In this document: piece after piece, positions 43,492 to 48,721 of the stretch
Layout: each line of letters begins with the position of its first letter
Position numbering within the stretch: position 1 is the stretch's first letter
Source: a virus
Virus record (IMG/VR): IMGVR_UViG_3300027608_002931
Span: 1-48,721 of that record
Length of the DNA stretch: 48,721 nucleotides
Reading direction: 5' to 3' (one strand)
The notes under the pieces: generated by a model
Told to the model about the DNA's origin: nothing
The model's database searches: none
The model's input: only the letters and a program-made list of their open reading frames with translations
Translations under genes and position numbers: made by a program

Positions 43492-43498
43492 TATTTAT
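43492..43498 (+). promoter_or_regulatory. TATTTAT element upstream of the collagen-like fibre
   Basis: TATTTAT, 15 nt before the ATG at 43514, in a 34-nt gap. Confidence 0.42.
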
Positions 43499-43513
43499 TA
43501 ATAAAAATATATA

Positions 43514-46500
43514 ATGGGATTTCAAAGACTGACGGATAGGACAATTGCCACAGGTGTATCGATTAATGATTTAATACATATCGTTATTACCGGTGACACA
43601 TCCCAAAATCCGGCAGGATCTTCGTATAAAGCAACAATTGCACAAGTAGGTGCCGCAATTTCTACTGTCGGTACTTCAGGTACTTCAGGTACTTCAGGTA
43701 CAGATGGATCAAGCGGAACTGATGGAACCTCAGGAGCCAATGGGACTTCAGGAACAAATGGTACTTCAGGTGCAAACGGAACTTCAGGAACGAATGGTAC
43801 TTCAGGATCTAATGGTACAGATGGAACGTCAGGGTCTAATGGTACCAACGGAACATCAGGGACTCACGGGACAAGTGGTACTGATGGTTCTTCAGGGACT
43901 AATGGTTCTTCAGGAACTAATGGTAGTAGCGGCACTAATGGTAGTAGTGGTACTAATGGTAGTAGTGGTACAGATGGGACTTCAGGCACTAACGGTACAA
44001 ATGGTTCGTCAGGAACTAATGGAACAAATGGTTCGTCAGGAACTAATGGAACAAACGGAACAGATGGAACAAGCGGTACTAATGGGTCTTCAGGAACTAA
44101 CGGAACAAGTGGTACTAATGGGACTTCAGGAACAAATGGGACAAGTGGTATATCGGGAGTAAATGGAACATCAGGTACTGATGGTAGTAGTGGAACAAAC
44201 GGTACAGATGGTACATCAGGAACGAATGGTTCAAGCGGTACAAATGGAACTTCAGGATCAAGTGGAACGAATGGAACTTCAGGAACAAATGGCACTTCAG
44301 GATCAAGTGGAACGAATGGAACTAGCGGAACAAATGGGACTAGCGGAACAAATGGTACTTCAGGAACGAATGGAACATCAGGAACTAATGGTACAAACGG
44401 AACAGATGGAACTTCAGGAACCAACGGTACAAATGGCACTAGTGGAACGAATGGTTCAAACGGAACTGATGGTACTTCAGGAACTAATGGAACTAATGGA
44501 ACTAATGGAACAAACGGTACGGATGGAACTAGCGGTACGAATGGAACTTCAGGTACTAATGGTACAAATGGAACTAATGGAACAGATGGAACAGATGGAA
44601 CCAGCGGAACTAATGGTACTGACGGCACTTCAGGGACTAATGGTACAGATGGTAGTTCAGGGACTAATGGTACAAACGGAACTGATGGGACAAACGGAAG
44701 TTCAGGTACAAATGGAACTAGCGGTACTAACGGAACTGACGGATCTTCAGGGACTAATGGAACAGATGGTTCAAGTGGGACTAATGGAACGGATGGAAGT
44801 AGCGGAACAAATGGTACTAGCGGAACAAATGGTACAGACGGAACTAATGGAACAAATGGAACGGATGGTACTTCAGGTACAAATGGAACGGATGGAACCT
44901 CAGGTACAAATGGAACGGATGGGACTTCAGGTACTAACGGAACGGATGGGACTTCAGGTACAAATGGAACGGATGGGACTTCAGGGACTAACGGTACTGA
45001 CGGAACAAATGGTACTGACGGATCAAGTGGTACTAGCGGAACAAATGGAACAGATGGTACTTCAGGTACTGATGGGACAAATGGATCTAGTGGAACGGAT
45101 GGAACTTCAGGTACAGACGGAACTAATGGAACTTCAGGAACAAATGGTACAGATGGAACTTCTGGAACAAATGGAACAAATGGAACAAATGGTACTAGCG
45201 GTACTGATGGTACTAACGGAACTTCAGGTACTAACGGAACTTCAGGTACAGACGGAACTTCAGGTACAGACGGAACTTCAGGTACTAACGGTACTGATGG
45301 AACTTCAGGAACTTCAGGAACTGATGGAACTTCAGGAACTAATGGAACTTCAGGAACTAATGGTACAGACGGTACTTCAGGAACAAATGGTTCATCGGGT
45401 ACAGATGGAACTTCAGGGACAAACGGTACTGACGGAACTAGTGGAACTGATGGAACATCAGGAACTAACGGAACAAATGGTAGTTCGGGGACTGACGGTA
45501 CTAGCGGAACAGATGGATCTAGTGGAACAAATGGTACTGATGGAACTTCAGGAACAAACGGAACTGACGGATCTTCAGGGACTAACGGAACAGATGGAAG
45601 TTCTGGAACTAATGGTACGGACGGAACTTCAGGGACAAATGGTACGGACGGAACTTCAGGGACAAATGGAACAAATGGGTCAGACGGAACTTCAGGAACA
45701 AATGGAACAGATGGAACTTCAGGAACTAACGGAACGGATGGAACTTCAGGAACAAACGGAACTAATGGAACAAATGGTACTGACGGAACTTCAGGAACAT
45801 CACCATTAATTTGTACACCATTCTTAGCGGGAGATTATTATTTTCAATCGGTAGCTCAAACATACAATGGTCCTTCCTACGCAAATATGGCATGGGGACC
45901 TGGACAAACATTAAGTGTATATGCCCCTGGTGATGATATTATACAATATATGTTAATTAGCGGTTATACCGCCTCAACGGGTGATTTAATTGCAATTATT
46001 ACATATTCTCAAAGTCCAGGTTATAAAACAATTGGAGGTGTTTATCTTTGTCTTGTTGGAGAACAAGGTACATCCGGCACAAATGGTACTTCAGGAACTA
46101 ATGGTACGGACGGAACCTCAGGTACTAATGGAACAGATGGTACTAACGGTACAGACGGAACTTCAGGTTCAAATGGGACTAGTGGAACTGATGGAACTTC
46201 AGGAACCGACGGAACTAATGGATCAAGTGGAACTGATGGGACTAGCGGAACAAACGGAACTTCAGGGACTAATGGAACAGATGGTACGGATGGAACTTCA
46301 GGGACTAATGGAACTTCAGGTACGAGCGGAACGAATGGAACTTCAGGTACTAGCGGAACGAATGGAACTTCGGGTACGAGCGGAACGAATGGAACTTCAG
46401 GAACAAATGGTACTAGTGGAACTAACGGGACAAGTGGTACCAACGGTACTAGCGGAACAAATGGAACTTCGGGTACTAATGGTACGGATGGTACTAATGG

Positions 46501-48721
46501 AACTTCGGGGACAAATGGAACGAATGGAACTTCGGGAACCAACGGAACATCAGGAACCAACGGAACATCAGGTACCAACGGTACAAATGGAACTTCAGGT
46601 ACAAATGGTACATCGGGAACTAATGGAACTAACGGTACGTCAGGAACATCGGGTACTAATGGTACCAATGGAACTTCAGGAACAAATGGTACTTCAGGAA
46701 CAAATGGTACAGATGGAACTTCAGGCACTAATGGAACTTCAGGCACTAACGGAACAAATGGTACTAGTGGAACTAACGGAACTTCAGGAACAAACGGAAC
46801 GAATGGGACTAGCGGAACAAATGGTACTAACGGAACATCTGGTACTAACGGAACAAACGGTACTTCGGGAACTAACGGCACATCAGGCACAAATGGAACC
46901 AATGGTACTAGCGGCACCAATGGAACAAACGGATCATCGGGAACTAATGGGACTTCAGGTACAAATGGAACGGACGGAACATCTGGTACTAACGGAACCA
47001 ATGGTACTAATGGTACGAGCGGTACTAATGGCACTTCAGGTACAAATGGAACTAATGGAACCAATGGGTCTTCAGGAACCGATGGGACAAATGGAACCAA
47101 CGGGACTAGCGGAACTAATGGAACTAATGGAACTTCGGGTACAAATGGGACTTCAGGTACAAATGGAACAAATGGTACAAGTGGAACGAACGGTACTAAT
47201 GGAACTAGCGGAACCAATGGAACGAATGGTACTAACGGGACATCAGGAACAAATGGTACAAGTGGAACGTCAGGAACTAACGGAACGAATGGTACTTCAG
47301 GTACTAATGGAACAAGTGGTACTAGCGGAACGAACGGTACTAATGGAACATCGGGAACAAACGGAACATCAGGTACTAGCGGAACAAATGGTACGGACGG
47401 TACTTCAGGTACTAACGGAACATCGGGAACAAATGGGACTTCAGGTACGAATGGTACATCAGGTACTAATGGTACAAACGGAACTTCAGGTACAAATGGT
47501 ACTAACGGAACGTCGGGAACGAATGGTACTAACGGAACTAGCGGATCAAATGGCACTAGTGGTACAAATGGTACTTCAGGTACAGACGGTACTAGCGGAA
47601 CAAATGGAACCAACGGAACGTCGGGAACGAATGGTACGAACGGAACGAATGGTACAAGCGGGACTAATGGAACTTCGGGAACGAACGGTACTAACGGAAC
47701 TTCAGGTACGAATGGTACAAACGGAACATCAGGTACCAACGGTACTAATGGTACGGATGGAACTTCAGGGACTAATGGAACATCAGGCACAAATGGTACT
47801 AGCGGGACAAATGGAACATCTGGTACTAACGGAACAGATGGTACATCGGGAACAAACGGAACGTCAGGTACGAACGGAACCAATGGAACAAGTGGAACTA
47901 ACGGGACTAATGGTACAAGCGGGACAAATGGAACTTCAGGTACTAACGGAACGAATGGAACTAGTGGTACAAATGGGACAGATGGAACTTCAGGTACTAA
48001 CGGAACAAATGGAACTAGCGGAACGAATGGTACAAACGGTACATCAGGAACTAATGGAACATCGGGGACTAACGGAACAAATGGGACCTCAGGAACTAAC
48101 GGAACATCAGGTACTAATGGCACTAGCGGAACTAATGGGACAAACGGTACATCAGGTACCAATGGAACTTCAGGGACGAATGGTACAAACGGAACTAGCG
48201 GAACGAATGGAACAAATGGTACATCAGGAACCAACGGTACGTCAGGTACAAACGGTACTAATGGAACTTCAGGTACTAACGGAACATCAGGAACTAATGG
48301 TACCTCAGGTACAAACGGAACAAATGGTACAAACGGGACTAACGGAACATCTGGAACAAATGGAACAAATGGTTCAAGTGGTACTAACGGTACTAGCGGA
48401 ACAAATGGTACCTCAGGTACAAACGGAACAAATGGTACAAACGGGACTAACGGAACATCTGGAACAAATGGTACAAGTGGAACTAACGGTACATCTGGAA
48501 CAAATGGTACGAATGGTACTAGTGGAACCAATGGAACTTCGGGAACTAATGGAACAAACGGAACATCAGGTACGAATGGAACTAATGGAACTTCTGGTAC
48601 AAACGGTACAAGTGGTACCAACGGTACTTCAGGTACTAATGGTACATCAGGTACAAACGGAACAAATGGTTCAAGCGGTACGAATGGTACTTCGGGAACT
48701 AATGGAACAAGCGGCACAAAT
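43514..48721 (+). CDS. Collagen-like giant fibre protein, 3' end outside the window
   Basis: Open from the ATG at 43514 to the last base, 1736 codons, with no stop. Residues 1-52 are an anchor (LTDRTIATGVSINDLIHIV, then GDTSQNPAGSSYKATI). Residues 53-763 are an almost perfect G-X-Y repeat (GTS, GTN, GTD, GSS). Residues 764-851 are a non-repetitive beta domain with two Cys, and from 852 the G-X-Y repeat resumes to the window end. Pro is absent from the triplets, unlike animal collagen; Thr at X is typical of bacterial and phage collagen-like rods, and in Bacillus BclA similar Thr residues carry sugars. Expected to form a long trimeric fibre. A GIS-GVN pair near 44149 is a rare deviation. Confidence 0.9.
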   Translation, partial: MGFQRLTDRTIATGVSINDLIHIVITGDTSQNPAGSSYKATIAQVGAAISTVGTSGTSGTSGTDGSSGTDGTSGANGTSGTNGTSGANGTSGTNGTSGSNGTDGTSGSNGTNGTSGTHGTSGTDGSSGTNGSSGTNGSSGTNGSSGTNGSSGTDGTSGTNGTNGSSGTNGTNGSSGTNGTNGTDGTSGTNGSSGTNGTSGTNGTSGTNGTSGISGVNGTSGTDGSSGTNGTDGTSGTNGSSGTNGTSGSSGTNGTSGTNGTSGSSGTNGTSGTNGTSGTNGTSGTNGTSGTNGTNGTDGTSGTNGTNGTSGTNGSNGTDGTSGTNGTNGTNGTNGTDGTSGTNGTSGTNGTNGTNGTDGTDGTSGTNGTDGTSGTNGTDGSSGTNGTNGTDGTNGSSGTNGTSGTNGTDGSSGTNGTDGSSGTNGTDGSSGTNGTSGTNGTDGTNGTNGTDGTSGTNGTDGTSGTNGTDGTSGTNGTDGTSGTNGTDGTSGTNGTDGTNGTDGSSGTSGTNGTDGTSGTDGTNGSSGTDGTSGTDGTNGTSGTNGTDGTSGTNGTNGTNGTSGTDGTNGTSGTNGTSGTDGTSGTDGTSGTNGTDGTSGTSGTDGTSGTNGTSGTNGTDGTSGTNGSSGTDGTSGTNGTDGTSGTDGTSGTNGTNGSSGTDGTSGTDGSSGTNGTDGTSGTNGTDGSSGTNGTDGSSGTNGTDGTSGTNGTDGTSGTNGTNGSDGTSGTNGTDGTSGTNGTDGTSGTNGTNGTNGTDGTSGTSPLICTPFLAGDYYFQSVAQTYNGPSYANMAWGPGQTLSVYAPGDDIIQYMLISGYTASTGDLIAIITYSQSPGYKTIGGVYLCLVGEQGTSGTNGTSGTNGTDGTSGTNGTDGTNGTDGTSGSNGTSGTDGTSGTDGTNGSSGTDGTSGTNGTSGTNGTDGTDGTSGTNGTSGTSGTNGTSGTSGTNGTSGTSGTNGTSGTNGTSGTNGTSGTNGTSGTNGTSGTNGTDGTNGTSGTNGTNGTSGTNGTSGTNGTSGTNGTNGTSGTNGTSGTNGTNGTSGTSGTNGTNGTSGTNGTSGTNGTDGTSGTNGTSGTNGTNGTSGTNGTSGTNGTNGTSGTNGTNGTSGTNGTNGTSGTNGTSGTNGTNGTSGTNGTNGSSGTNGTSGTNGTDGTSGTNGTNGTNGTSGTNGTSGTNGTNGTNGSSGTDGTNGTNGTSGTNGTNGTSGTNGTSGTNGTNGTSGTNGTNGTSGTNGTNGTNGTSGTNGTSGTSGTNGTNGTSGTNGTSGTSGTNGTNGTSGTNGTSGTSGTNGTDGTSGTNGTSGTNGTSGTNGTSGTNGTNGTSGTNGTNGTSGTNGTNGTSGSNGTSGTNGTSGTDGTSGTNGTNGTSGTNGTNGTNGTSGTNGTSGTNGTNGTSGTNGTNGTSGTNGTNGTDGTSGTNGTSGTNGTSGTNGTSGTNGTDGTSGTNGTSGTNGTNGTSGTNGTNGTSGTNGTSGTNGTNGTSGTNGTDGTSGTNGTNGTSGTNGTNGTSGTNGTSGTNGTNGTSGTNGTSGTNGTSGTNGTNGTSGTNGTSGTNGTNGTSGTNGTNGTSGTNGTSGTNGTNGTSGTNGTSGTNGTSGTNGTNGTNGTNGTSGTNGTNGSSGTNGTSGTNGTSGTNGTNGTNGTNGTSGTNGTSGTNGTSGTNGTNGTSGTNGTSGTNGTNGTSGTNGTNGTSGTNGTSGTNGTSGTNGTSGTNGTNGSSGTNGTSGTNGTSGTN
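43670..45802 (+). repeat. Collagen-like coding repeat, block 1 (Asp-containing)
   Basis: 237 triplets of Gly-Thr/Ser-Ser/Asn/Asp. Codons for Gly, Thr and Ser vary freely from unit to unit. GTD is frequent here. Long open frames on other frames and strand are by-products of the 9-nt periodicity. Confidence 0.93.
46319..46399 (+). repeat. Three 27-bp tandem units in the collagen-like gene
   Basis: Three adjacent 27-nt units (46319, 46346, 46373), each coding GTSGTNGTS. Units 1 and 3 are identical; unit 2 differs at two positions. Confidence 0.9.
48296..48363 (+). repeat. 68-bp direct repeat in the collagen-like gene, copy 1
   Basis: Identical to 48404-48471; the offset is 108 nt, exactly twelve Gly-X-Y triplets. 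Confidence 0.9.
48404..48471 (+). repeat. 68-bp direct repeat in the collagen-like gene, copy 2
   Basis: Identical to 48296-48363. Synonymous codons otherwise vary, so the identity marks a recent in-frame duplication or gene conversion. Confidence 0.9.

Larger units (their letters stand above)
46067..48721 (+). repeat. Collagen-like coding repeat, block 2 (Asn/Ser-dominated)
   Basis: 295 triplets to the window end. GTS and GTN dominate and GTD becomes rare, with none seen after about 47990. It includes recent tandem duplications (see 46319-46399 and the 68-bp pair at 48296 and 48404). Confidence 0.92.

Noticed and set aside
43864-44628. Minus-strand frame of VPLVPSVP repeats
   Set aside because: Antisense shadow of collagen-like block 1.
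44163-45809. Long plus-strand open frame of MEL/QEQ-type repeats, with a similar one at 43650-44162
   Set aside because: Shifted-frame shadow of the collagen-like repeat; it ends exactly where the repeat is interrupted.
46042-48717. Very long open frame (891 codons) on the minus strand reading VPLVPEVPFVP repeats
   Set aside because: It is the antisense shadow of the Gly-Thr-X codon repeat; the plus frame has an anchor domain, a non-repeat island and start context, the minus frame has none.
43670-48721. CRISPR-like regular repetition
   Set aside because: Period is 9 nt and in frame, with no fixed repeat and no unique spacers; it is a coding repeat.
1-48721. tRNA genes and Shine-Dalgarno sites
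   Set aside because: No cloverleaf or conserved GTTCRA-type arm was recognised in any gap, and starts are preceded by A-rich DNA without AGGAGG; a covariance search was not possible here.

Overview
The window looks like part of the genome of a large T4-type contractile-tailed phage (possibly jumbo) that infects a Bacteroidota host, probably a flavobacterium. This rests on four observations. The major capsid protein resembles T4 gp23, with a prohead-protease site near Glu60. A gp5-like baseplate spike, a gp55-like late sigma factor, PhoH, dUTPase and a DnaQ-type exonuclease lie in one block. The DNA is very AT-rich with almost only TAA stops. Start codons are preceded by A-rich stretches and not by Shine-Dalgarno sequences, as in Bacteroidota. 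No tRNA, CRISPR array, insertion sequence, integrase or origin was seen.

Layout. (1) 1-2976, plus strand: the end of a probable head scaffold protein, the major capsid protein, a strong terminator, and a small basic protein. (2) 2973-28703, minus strand: one tightly packed block, mostly with 1-25 nt overlaps or gaps. In transcription order it holds a LETM1-like protein, small unknowns and a WYL-domain protein; a terminator that lies inside the remnant of a homing-type endonuclease; a GT-B glycosyltransferase, exonuclease and dUTPase; a sugar and glycan cluster (two GT2, GT25, GT11, cupin, hexapeptide acyltransferase, two SGNH hydrolases, a NodZ/FUT8-like GT, GT10, a compact DegT aminotransferase, GDP-mannose dehydratase, a nucleotidyltransferase); PhoH; a HAD-like protein; two more glycosyltransferases; the late sigma factor; and baseplate or virion proteins. 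(3) 28754-48721, plus strand: surface proteins. These are a ConA-like and PA14-like multidomain protein, two full-length paralogues with Thr-Pro linkers, another Thr-Pro-rich protein, a beta-solenoid fibre, a fibre-anchored protein that looks like an LCIB-family carbonic anhydrase, a 2-oxoglutarate/Fe(II) oxygenase, and a collagen-like fibre of at least 1736 residues that runs off the window.

How it may work together (inference): the sigma factor probably drives late transcription, and a recurrent TATTTAT element in front of ten transcription-unit starts is a candidate promoter. The glycosyltransferases, three of them of fucosyltransferase type, plus the oxygenase could decorate the Thr/Ser/Pro-rich fibres or the host surface. 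The most unusual items are the LCIB-like domain on a fibre anchor, the combination of collagen-like fibre, P4H-type oxygenase and GT25, the shared N-terminal anchor in four neighbouring proteins, and two small basic proteins with capsid-targeting-like N-termini beside the capsid gene.
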